Source: Pararobbsia alpina_A
Lineage (GTDB): Bacteria > Pseudomonadota > Gammaproteobacteria > Burkholderiales > Burkholderiaceae
Assembly (NCBI RefSeq): GCF_965118125.1
Contig: NZ_OZ221288.1
Coordinates: 1,178,001 to 1,242,000, forward strand
Length of the DNA stretch: 64,000 nt
Direction: 5' to 3'
Shown here: piece after piece, positions 25,763 to 33,033 of the stretch
Layout of the letters: the number at the start of each line of letters is the position of its first letter
Numbering within the stretch: position 1 is the first letter of the stretch
Translations under genes and position numbers: made by a program
The notes under the pieces: generated by a model
Seen by the model: the letters and a program-made list of their open reading frames with translations, nothing else
Database searches by the model: none
Told to the model about the DNA's origin: nothing

Positions 25763-27337
25763 TCAATGCGCATCGGGCGGCGGAGCGGCTGCGATCTTGA
25801 CCGACTTCGAAAACACCGCCAGCACCACCGCAACGACAAAACACGCCGCCACGGCGGCGAATGTGTCGGAGAACGTCAGAACGAGTGCCTCGCGCAGCGC
25901 GAGCTGATGAAGCAGCCCAAGGCTTGCGTTCGCGCCGTCGAGCAGATTGCCGCCGACCTGCGCAAGGTGCGCAGCGTTGGCGCTGATCACGCCTTCGATC
26001 GTCGGACGGCCATAGGTCACGTGTTCGTTGAGACGTTCGTAATGCAGGTTGAGCCTGTCATTGAGCATCGTGCTGACAACCGCGATACCGATTGCACCGC
26101 CAAGATTCCGCATCAGGTTGAACAGCCCGCTTGCCGAACGCAGCCGCGCCGGCGGCAGCGACCCAAGCGACATCGTCACGATTGGTGCAATCGAGAACTG
26201 CTGGCCGAAGCCGCGAATCGCCTGCGGCAACACGAGTTGCTGCCAGCCCCAATCGTGGGTCATCGGCACATAAAGCCAGCAACCGAGACCGAACAACGTG
26301 AGACCGAACAACATCAGGTACTTGAGATCGACAAACCGTGCGAGCCGCGAGTACAGAGCGAGGCCGAACAACTGCGCAACGCCGACCGACAGCAGTGCCA
26401 CGCCGATCTGCGTCGAATCAAAGCCGCGCACGCGGCCCAGGAACACGGGTGTCAGATAGACCGTGCAGAAAATCCCGATCCCCGTGATGAACGACAGCAC
26501 GCTGCCAATACCGAAGTTTCGAATCGTCAGCGCGCGCAGATCGACGATGGGCTCTTTTGCGGTCAGCGCGTGCACGATAAACAGGAAGCCTGCAATCGAC
26601 GAAATCCATGCACAGGCGAGAATCACCGGGTCGCCGAACCAGTTCTTGCGGGGGCCTTCTTCAAGCAGGTATTCGAGGCAGCCGAGGAACAGCGACATCA
26701 GCAGAATGCCGAGGTAGTCCCCCTTCTTGAGCAACGAGATATCGGCCTCGTCGAAATTGACGTAGCGCGGCACGAGCACCGTAACGGCGATGCCAGGCAC
26801 CAGGTTCAGATAGAACAGCCAGTGCCAGGACCACGCGTCGGTGATATAGCCACCGATGACCGGACCGATCGTCGGCGCGAGCGTGGCGAGCGCACCGATC
26901 GTCGTGGCGGCCACCACGCGTTGATGTCCGGGGAACAGCACGAATGCGGTCGTGAACACGGTCGGGATCATCGCCGCGCCCAATGCGCCTTGCAACGCAC
27001 GGAAGGCAATCATCGAATTGATGTCCCAGGCCATGCCGCACAGCATGCTCGTCACCGTGAATCCCAAAGCGGACGCGGCGAACACCCAGCGCGTTGAAAA
27101 GACACGCGTGAGCCAGCCGGACATCGGAATCACCAGGATTTCGGCGATCAGATACGCCGTCTGCACCCACGACAGTTCGTCCTGACTGGCCGACAGACCA
27201 CCGCCAATATCCTTGAGAGAAGAAGCCACGATCTGAATATCGAGCGTGGCCATAAAGAAGCCAAGACACATCAACGAAAACGCAAACACCTTCGTTTTCA
27301 TTGGCAAGTCCATCGGATTGCCGGGAGCCTGGGTCAT
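25763..27337 (-). CDS. DHA2-family drug:proton antiporter (EmrB-like)
   Basis: The 524-residue product is a 14-helix MFS exporter of the DHA2 family, the inner-membrane motor of EmrAB-type pumps. It opens with the family segment FMATLDIQIVASSLKDIGGGL and shows SWVQTAYLIAEILVIPMSGWL, the motif A region, and motif C (APTIGPVIGGYI). The ATG at 27337 is preceded by AAGGAT at 8 bases and fits family length; an earlier in-frame start would add 19 polar residues. It lies between the EmrA-like membrane fusion gene (177 bp away) and the NodT-like gene (105 bp away), which together make a complete pump across both membranes. Confidence 0.93.
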   Translation of the reverse strand: MTQAPGNPMDLPMKTKVFAFSLMCLGFFMATLDIQIVASSLKDIGGGLSASQDELSWVQTAYLIAEILVIPMSGWLTRVFSTRWVFAASALGFTVTSMLCGMAWDINSMIAFRALQGALGAAMIPTVFTTAFVLFPGHQRVVAATTIGALATLAPTIGPVIGGYITDAWSWHWLFYLNLVPGIAVTVLVPRYVNFDEADISLLKKGDYLGILLMSLFLGCLEYLLEEGPRKNWFGDPVILACAWISSIAGFLFIVHALTAKEPIVDLRALTIRNFGIGSVLSFITGIGIFCTVYLTPVFLGRVRGFDSTQIGVALLSVGVAQLFGLALYSRLARFVDLKYLMLFGLTLFGLGCWLYVPMTHDWGWQQLVLPQAIRGFGQQFSIAPIVTMSLGSLPPARLRSASGLFNLMRNLGGAIGIAVVSTMLNDRLNLHYERLNEHVTYGRPTIEGVISANAAHLAQVGGNLLDGANASLGLLHQLALREALVLTFSDTFAAVAACFVVAVVLAVFSKSVKIAAAPPPDAH

Positions 27338-27513
27338 GATCTGAATCCTTGATCGGGGTGCTTCATCGACGTCGTTCGGGCGAGCTTCGTCCACATGGGC
27401 CAGGCAAGGGCGGGCCCATGGAGATGCATCAATCGAGACGTTGGCGTTGATTCGACCGCGTTAAGTAGGCGGTGCCGAGACATCGCCAAGTCAGCGTCGA
27501 TAAGCGATGTTCG

Positions 27514-28617
27514 TTATTGAGCGGCAGTGGACACCGTTTCACCATTGCCGACATGCACGCTGACCGTGGCCGACAGACCCGGGCGCAGGCTCTCTTGTTG
27601 TGCCGCAGTGGCATCGAGGTGGATACGCACCGGCACACGCTGCACGATCTTCGTGAAGTTGCCCGTTGCGTTTTCCGGCGGCAGTACGCTGAACGTCGCA
27701 CCCGTGGCAGGAGCAAGGCTTTCGACCACGCCCTTGATCGCCGGGCCATCGGCCGCGTCGAGGCGCACTTCGGCCTTGTCGCCCTTGCGCATCTTCTTGA
27801 GCTGGTCTTCCTTGAAGTTGGCGTCGACCCACAGACCTTGCGACGGAATGACGGTCAGCAGCGACACGCCCGTGTTCGCCAGAATGCCGACGCGCGCGGT
27901 GCGGTTGCCGATATAACCATTGATCGGTGAGCGGATCGTCGTGTATTCGACGTTCAGCGCGGCGTACCGTTGTTCGGCTTCGGCCTTGGCGACGTTCGCC
28001 TCTGCATCGTTGAGCTGCGCGCCGAGCACAGCGAGTTGACGCTTGGCCGCCTGCACGCCCGCATTACTTTGATCGACGGACGCGCGTGCCTTGCTGAGAT
28101 CCGCATCGGCACGCTCGACAACCTGGTTCGACACCGCGTCGTCCTTCACAAGCTGCGTATAGCGTGCGTGATCCGCATTGGTGCGGGTCAACTCAGCGTT
28201 GGCCGCGACGACTTCAGCTTCCTGCTGATTGATCTTCGCAAGCTGCAGATCCTGTTGCGCGTGGATTTCGCCGACCGCAGCGCGCGCACTTTGCAGTTGC
28301 GCGTTCGTCTGTGCGAGCCGCGCATCGTAGTCACGCGAATCGAGGCGAATCAGCACCTGCCCTGCTTTCACGAACTGGTTGTCCTGCACCAGCACTTCGG
28401 TCACGAAGCCGTTGACCTTCGGTGCCATCACCGTCACGTCGCCGCCGACGTAAGCGTCGTCCGTCGACTGATAGAAACGTGCATCGAAGAACCAGTAGGC
28501 CGCAGCAGCCGCGACCACAACGACCACGGCGCCGACCGCGAGCAACATCCAGGGCACACCCGCGCGCTCGATGGCTGCGGCACTCGAATTCGGAAGAGTC
28601 GTAGACGGCGTATTCAT
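27514..28617 (-). CDS. HlyD/EmrA-family membrane fusion protein
   Basis: The 367-residue periplasmic adaptor links the EmrB-like transporter to the NodT-like channel. It has one N-terminal membrane helix (about residues 22-43), the biotinyl-lipoyl half motifs (VTVMAPKVNGFVTEVLVQDNQFVKAGQ and YTTIRSPINGYIGNRTARVG), a long coiled-coil hairpin between them, and a C-terminal beta barrel. The ATG at 28617 was chosen because the longer open frame would run through the promoter at 28705-28733. The ribosome binding site is weak and overlaps a copy of the operator-like sequence (28623-28634), so repressor binding could also act there. First gene of the efflux operon. Confidence 0.92.
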   Translation of the reverse strand: MNTPSTTLPNSSAAAIERAGVPWMLLAVGAVVVVVAAAAAYWFFDARFYQSTDDAYVGGDVTVMAPKVNGFVTEVLVQDNQFVKAGQVLIRLDSRDYDARLAQTNAQLQSARAAVGEIHAQQDLQLAKINQQEAEVVAANAELTRTNADHARYTQLVKDDAVSNQVVERADADLSKARASVDQSNAGVQAAKRQLAVLGAQLNDAEANVAKAEAEQRYAALNVEYTTIRSPINGYIGNRTARVGILANTGVSLLTVIPSQGLWVDANFKEDQLKKMRKGDKAEVRLDAADGPAIKGVVESLAPATGATFSVLPPENATGNFTKIVQRVPVRIHLDATAAQQESLRPGLSATVSVHVGNGETVSTAAQ

Positions 28618-28622
28618 ATGGT

Positions 28623-28634
28623 GTGTATATGCAC
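28623..28634. promoter_or_regulatory. Second operator-like site at the emrA-like start
   Basis: GTGTATATGCAC differs at one position from the perfect palindrome GTGCATATGCAC found 91 bp upstream in the promoter spacer. It lies 6 bases before the start codon of the membrane fusion gene, across its ribosome binding region. Confidence 0.5.
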
Positions 28635-28704
28635 AATGATGGTTGATCGAAATACCGACTCGACACTCATCGAGGCACTGCGTGGTATTTCGGGGATTGG
28701 AGGG

Positions 28705-28733
28705 AGTGTATGAGTGCATATGCACAACGTCAA
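28705..28733 (-). promoter_or_regulatory. Sigma-70 promoter of the efflux operon with palindrome in the spacer
   Basis: On the minus strand TTGACG (28733-28728) and TACACT (28710-28705) stand exactly 17 bases apart. The spacer contains the perfect 12-bp palindrome GTGCATATGCAC (28714-28725). A repressor dimer bound there would block RNA polymerase, the usual mode of MarR proteins, and the last gene of this operon codes for one. The predicted leader is about 80 bases. Confidence 0.65.
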
Positions 28734-28914
28734 GGGGAATTTATTCAATGGATGCTGAATATATTTAATGCCCGCTGACACCCCTGTTCTGACGGGGTTC
28801 CGGCGTGATTCGACCGTTCGCATACGGAACAAGCGCGGTGCACGCGAACACCGGGGCCGCCCGCAATCCATTGGATAATGGCGCGTCTGCAGACCGCTCA
28901 ATTCACCTCGCTCC

Positions 28915-30759
28915 ATGTCTGATCACTCGCCGGACCCGAATCCGCTAGACGCCAGCGGCCCCGCCGCAACACGGGATTCATCGCAGAACCCAACGAGCGA
29001 TCCCGCTAGGGATCACATGCTGGAACAGGCAATGAACTTGCGCTTCGAAGGCAAGTTCGATGAAGCGAGCGCGCTCTACGAATCCCTGCACGCTCGCGCG
29101 CCGCGTGATGCCCACGTCCTCTACGAATCGGGCCTGTGCCTGCTGAGCATGGGCAAAACGGCCGACGCTGAAGCACGCTTCCGGGAATCCGTCGAGATTG
29201 CGCCGCAAGCACCCCCGGCGCATGTGATGTTAGGCCTAGCCCTTAAAACGCGTGGACGGCTACACGACGCCATTGCGGCCTTCGACCGCGCGCTTGAATT
29301 CGACCCGCAGTACTTTCAAGCCTGGATGGAGCGCGGCTTGGCCTTTGGGGCGCTCGATCGCGTCAACGATGCCATCGCAAGCTTCGACAAGGCCATCGCC
29401 ATCGAACCCACGAGCCTCACGGCGATCGGTCATCGCGGCGATGCGCTTCGGCGCGCAGGTCAGATCGATCAGGCACTGGCTTGCTTCGACCATGTGCTCA
29501 CGAGCGACCCCGACGACACTGTCGCACTCCTCGGCCGTGGCGCGGCACTTTCAAACGTACGCCGTAACGCCGAGGCGCTCGAGTGCATCGAACCCGTCCT
29601 GTCGCTCCAGCCGCACAACGTGCACGCGCTCAATAACCGCGGCAATGTGCTCGTCAATCTGCATCGCTACGAAGAGGCCATCCAGTCCTTCGAGCGCGTG
29701 CTCGAGCTCGATCCTACGTATATCGCGGCGTGGATCAATATCGCAAACGTCTTGGCCACACTGAACCGCTACGACGACGCCAAGGCGGCTTCTGACCGCG
29801 CCTTGACGCTGGGCCCGGAATCGCCCGCGGCGCACTGGAACGCGGCGTTGATCGACCTGCGCGCCGGCCGTTACGACAGCGGCTGGGAACGCTATGAGGT
29901 TCGCTGGTTGATGACCGGCTTCGGTGCGCCGAAACATCGGAACATCAAGCAGTGGCTCGGCAAGGATGACCTGAAGGGCAAACGCATCGTGCTCTGGCAC
30001 GAGCAGGGATTGGGCGACACGATTCAGTTTTGCCGATACGCGATCATGGTCGCCGCTCTGGGCGCATCCGTCGTGCTCGAAGTGCAACCGGCACTCAAAC
30101 CTTTGATCGCCGAAAGCTTCAAGGGCGTGGCACAGGTTATCGGCACGGGCGAAGCCGGCCCGTTCTGCGACTACTCGACATCGCTGATGAGCCTGCCGCT
30201 TGCCTTTGAAACACGCGCCGAGTCGATTCCGTTTGCACCACGGTATCTGAAGGCCAACCCCGCACGCGTTCAAGCCTGGAGCGAGCGGCTCGGTCCGTCT
30301 CAAGGCAAGCTTCGGATCGGTCTGGCCTGCACGGGGAACCCGAAGCACAAGGGCGACCTCGAGCGGTCGATCGATCTTGGCATGCTGGCGTCCATCTCCC
30401 GATATGGGGAGCTGTACATCGTGCAAAAGGATGCGCGTCAGGGCGATCGCGCGACCCTGGCCGCGCGTCCGGAGATCGTTCACTTTGGCGACGCCTTGAC
30501 CGACTTCGGCGAGACGGCTGCGCTCGTCGAAAACCTCGATGTTGTGATCAGCGTCGACACCTCGCTCGCCCACCTCGCCGGCGCGCTCGGCAAGCCCGTC
30601 TGGATCCTGTTGCCCACGCACGCAGACTGGCGCTGGCAACTCGAACGCGATGACAGCCCGTGGTACCCGTCCGCGCGCCTGTTCCGGCAGCGCACGGCGG
30701 GGGCGTGGGATGAGGTTGTGGCGCGGGTCTGCGAGGCGCTGGAAGGCTTGAAACGCTGA
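28915..30759 (+). CDS. TPR protein with C-terminal GT-B (family 9-like) glycosyltransferase domain
   Basis: The 614-residue protein has a polar N-terminus, then about nine tetratricopeptide repeats (about residues 35-345; for example RGRLHDAIAAFDRALEFDP, LHRYEEAIQSFERVLELDP). A GT-B-like domain follows (about 370-614), with LWHEQGLGDTIQFCRYA, a nucleotide-sugar-binding-like segment (VISVDTSLAHLAGALGKPVWILLP) and a DWRW motif, as in heptosyltransferase-like family 9 domains. There is no signal peptide or membrane helix, so it should be cytoplasmic. Similar fusions are annotated as TPR-repeat proteins of unknown role and could modify proteins (flagellin-like or adhesin targets) or lipid-linked sugars; no partner lies next to it here. 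The ATG has no strong ribosome binding site. Confidence 0.85.
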   Translation: MSDHSPDPNPLDASGPAATRDSSQNPTSDPARDHMLEQAMNLRFEGKFDEASALYESLHARAPRDAHVLYESGLCLLSMGKTADAEARFRESVEIAPQAPPAHVMLGLALKTRGRLHDAIAAFDRALEFDPQYFQAWMERGLAFGALDRVNDAIASFDKAIAIEPTSLTAIGHRGDALRRAGQIDQALACFDHVLTSDPDDTVALLGRGAALSNVRRNAEALECIEPVLSLQPHNVHALNNRGNVLVNLHRYEEAIQSFERVLELDPTYIAAWINIANVLATLNRYDDAKAASDRALTLGPESPAAHWNAALIDLRAGRYDSGWERYEVRWLMTGFGAPKHRNIKQWLGKDDLKGKRIVLWHEQGLGDTIQFCRYAIMVAALGASVVLEVQPALKPLIAESFKGVAQVIGTGEAGPFCDYSTSLMSLPLAFETRAESIPFAPRYLKANPARVQAWSERLGPSQGKLRIGLACTGNPKHKGDLERSIDLGMLASISRYGELYIVQKDARQGDRATLAARPEIVHFGDALTDFGETAALVENLDVVISVDTSLAHLAGALGKPVWILLPTHADWRWQLERDDSPWYPSARLFRQRTAGAWDEVVARVCEALEGLKR

Positions 30760-31161
30760 CCTGACCACCAAGCGAGTTCGCAACTACTTAGCCATTTGAC
30801 CGCAATTTCATCCATAAAACAGGCATTGCCGCATGGCAAAGCGGAGCCAGACTACTTAGACTTCTGCAAACACATCCAAAGCATTCCGCAGCCGTTCAAC
30901 ATGATTCATTTCCCCCGTCCCCGCCCCGCCAGCAGGAATCTGCAGGTATTTGCAGGTCTTTCCAAGGAATCCGACGCGTCGCTTTGTTAACGTGCAATCA
31001 GCTTGCGCGCGGATCTGCGCGCAAGAAGCGCGACGATGCGGAGATCCGGCTCCCTTGATTCCCCCGAAGACCGTGACGCGCTCGTTGACTGCATGAATGT
31101 TGCGCGTCTGTACCCGACATCAACGCCATTGCGATGCGTTTCGGGTGCGCTGGAGTGGCTG
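30760..31161. other. 402-bp intergenic region
   Basis: It separates the TPR-glycosyltransferase gene from the following regulator gene on the same strand. It contains a direct repeat (TGCAGGT twice, about 30941-30957) and a 9-bp GC-rich hairpin at 31002-31025. The open frame runs back into this region from the regulator, but only from a TTG inside that hairpin. Confidence 0.5.
31002..31025 (+). terminator. GC-rich hairpin upstream of the FixJ-like regulator
   Basis: CTTGCGCGC and GCGCGCAAG form a perfect 9-bp stem with a 6-nt loop. No T-run follows. It may end the upstream transcript or structure the leader of the regulator mRNA. Confidence 0.4.
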
Positions 31162-31935
31162 ATGAACGCAGATGAACACCGGTTTCGCCTGAGCCCTTTC
31201 GGCTCGAATCAACAATCGCCCGGAATCTCAGCGGCGCGGGATGTGCCGCGAAGTCCATCGGAACGTTCGTCGACCATCGTCGCGGTCCTCGATGCCGACC
31301 CATCGGTCCGCCAACGCATTGCCGACGCGCTTCAGCACCTGGACCTCACCCTCGAACTATTCAGCGATCCGACCGAGTTCCTTCTGAATGCCTTCCCGGC
31401 GATTCCACTGTGTCTGGTGACCAACGTCTCGAGCGAGACCATGAGCGGACTCGACATTCAGCAATTGCTCAAGCGCGGTCGCTGGCACACGTCGGTGGTG
31501 TTCCTGGCCAAGGACGCAGATCTTCCCCTGGCCATTCGAGCGATGCAGGAAGGCGCGGCGGACGTGCTCACCGAGCCGCTCGAAACACATCGTCTCGTGG
31601 AGGCCGTTTCACTGGCGATATCGAGCGCTCACACGCGTTGCACGCGCGAGCAGTCCATCACGGAATTCGAGCAGAGGGTTCGCAAGCTGAGCAAGCGCGA
31701 AGGCGAAGTGATGATGCTTGTCACGCGAGGTCTTCTGAACAAGCAGATTGCAGCGACGCTCGGAATCAGCCTCATCACGGCCAAGCTTCACCGCGGACGA
31801 ATGATGAAGAAGCTACGGTCTCCGCGCCTTCCGGAACTCGTGCGCATGGTGGATGCGCTCACCCATGCCGGGGTCACGCTGCCTCAAACCTTCGCCGACG
31901 AAGCGGTGGATATGGAAGAGGCGCTCAGTACTTGA
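31162..31935 (+). CDS. FixJ/LuxR-like regulator with a degenerate receiver domain
   Basis: The 257-residue protein has a receiver-like fold (about 38-155) and a LuxR-type helix-turn-helix (about 183-240: LSKREGEVMMLVTRGLLNKQIAATLGISLITAKLHRGRMMKKL). In FixJ-like receivers the segment before MSGL carries the phospho-acceptor Asp; here it reads LVTNVSSETMSGL, placing Asn88 at that position, and the conserved Lys is Glu138 (VLTEPLE). The acidic residues Asp44 and Asp46 remain. Classical Asp phosphorylation is therefore unlikely. The ATG at 31162 has GGAG 9 bases before it; the longer frame starts only at TTG. The gene overlaps the convergent NmrA gene by 11 bases. No kinase is adjacent. It could be constitutive or controlled by ligand or expression level. 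Confidence 0.85.
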   Translation: MNADEHRFRLSPFGSNQQSPGISAARDVPRSPSERSSTIVAVLDADPSVRQRIADALQHLDLTLELFSDPTEFLLNAFPAIPLCLVTNVSSETMSGLDIQQLLKRGRWHTSVVFLAKDADLPLAIRAMQEGAADVLTEPLETHRLVEAVSLAISSAHTRCTREQSITEFEQRVRKLSKREGEVMMLVTRGLLNKQIAATLGISLITAKLHRGRMMKKLRSPRLPELVRMVDALTHAGVTLPQTFADEAVDMEEALST

Positions 31936-32821
31936 GTTCGCCAGCGTGCGCTGCCGCGAACGCCTCCCACGTCGCACCGGGGCGCCCCAGCAACTGCGAC
32001 AGCACACCGAACTCCGCGCCCGGCTCCGGTGTCTTGCCGGCCGAATACGCGGCATAGTTTTCGTATGCCGACTGCATGTACGCGATATCGGCACCTGCCG
32101 CACGCACCTTTTCCATAAACTCCTCCGCGGGCCGTGCTTCGTAGACGAACGGCTGCTTCAGAACATCCGTCAACGCCTGTGCCACCTGGTGATACGTCCG
32201 CACATCCGATGCGAGTCGATAGACTTTCCCCAAGTGCGGCTGAGGATTCACCAGAATATTCGCGGCGACCTCAGCGACGTCGTCTGTGTCGACCCAACTG
32301 ATCGCGGCATCGCCAACGTAGTGCCGGATCACGCCATCACCCGCAGCGCGAGCGCCGCCATAGCCGAGCACGTTTTGCATGAAGATGTCCGGCCGAAGGT
32401 GCGTAAAGTCGAACCCGGCCCATTCGATGTACCGCTCGACGAATTGCTGCCAGCCCCAGTGCGCGACCTCGGTATCGTCGTCGCCGCATGCGCCGAGATG
32501 CACGATGTGTTGAACGCCGGCTCGTCTGGCGGCGTTCACGAATGACTTGCTCTGGCGGAACATATCGACGGTATAGCCCGTCAACATGAACACGCGATCA
32601 ATCCCGTTCAGCGCGGATTCCAGCGTTGAAGGTTGGTCAAAGTCGAGTTCTCGCACGGCAACACCGAGGTGCGCGGCCTTCTCGGGTGTTCGGGCACCGG
32701 CGATGACTTCGACAGCAGGGTTGTTTGCCAGATGACGCACGACGGCGCCTCCGACCTTCCCGGTGGCGCCCGTTATCAAAACCCGAGGTTTGCTTGCGAC
32801 TTCACTCACGCCGACTCCCAT
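31925..32821 (-). CDS. NmrA-family NAD(P)-binding protein
   Basis: The 298-residue product is an atypical short-chain dehydrogenase of the NmrA/NAD-dependent epimerase type. It has the N-terminal Rossmann motif VLITGATGKVGGAVV and the pattern of NmrA-like redox sensors and quinone or azo reductases (VFMLTGYTVDMFRQSKSFVNAARRAGVQHIVHLGACG, then the FTHLRPDIFMQN segment). Such proteins bind NADP and act as reductases or as redox-sensing co-regulators; which applies cannot be read. The start is uncertain: ATG at 32821 has AAGGG very close, while GTG at 32809 has GGGAG at 5 bases. The 3' end overlaps the convergent FixJ-like regulator gene by 11 bases. Confidence 0.85.
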   Translation of the reverse strand: MGVGVSEVASKPRVLITGATGKVGGAVVRHLANNPAVEVIAGARTPEKAAHLGVAVRELDFDQPSTLESALNGIDRVFMLTGYTVDMFRQSKSFVNAARRAGVQHIVHLGACGDDDTEVAHWGWQQFVERYIEWAGFDFTHLRPDIFMQNVLGYGGARAAGDGVIRHYVGDAAISWVDTDDVAEVAANILVNPQPHLGKVYRLASDVRTYHQVAQALTDVLKQPFVYEARPAEEFMEKVRAAGADIAYMQSAYENYAAYSAGKTPEPGAEFGVLSQLLGRPGATWEAFAAAHAGELKY

Positions 32822-33033
32822 GACCCTTCGAAGTCTCGTGCTCTCAGTGACGCTCACGCATAACGATGCAGGCTGGCGTTGAGGCATGTCCGAGACAGAT
32901 ACGCGTTGAGCGTCATTCTGAGTCAACGACGGTCGTGGATATAGCTGCCTTCCCTATCAACACCGGTAAGCGAACTTGAACAATGCCTGGCGGAGCGTGG
33001 TCGCTGACGCGCGACACTTCGGAGCCGAGCGAC

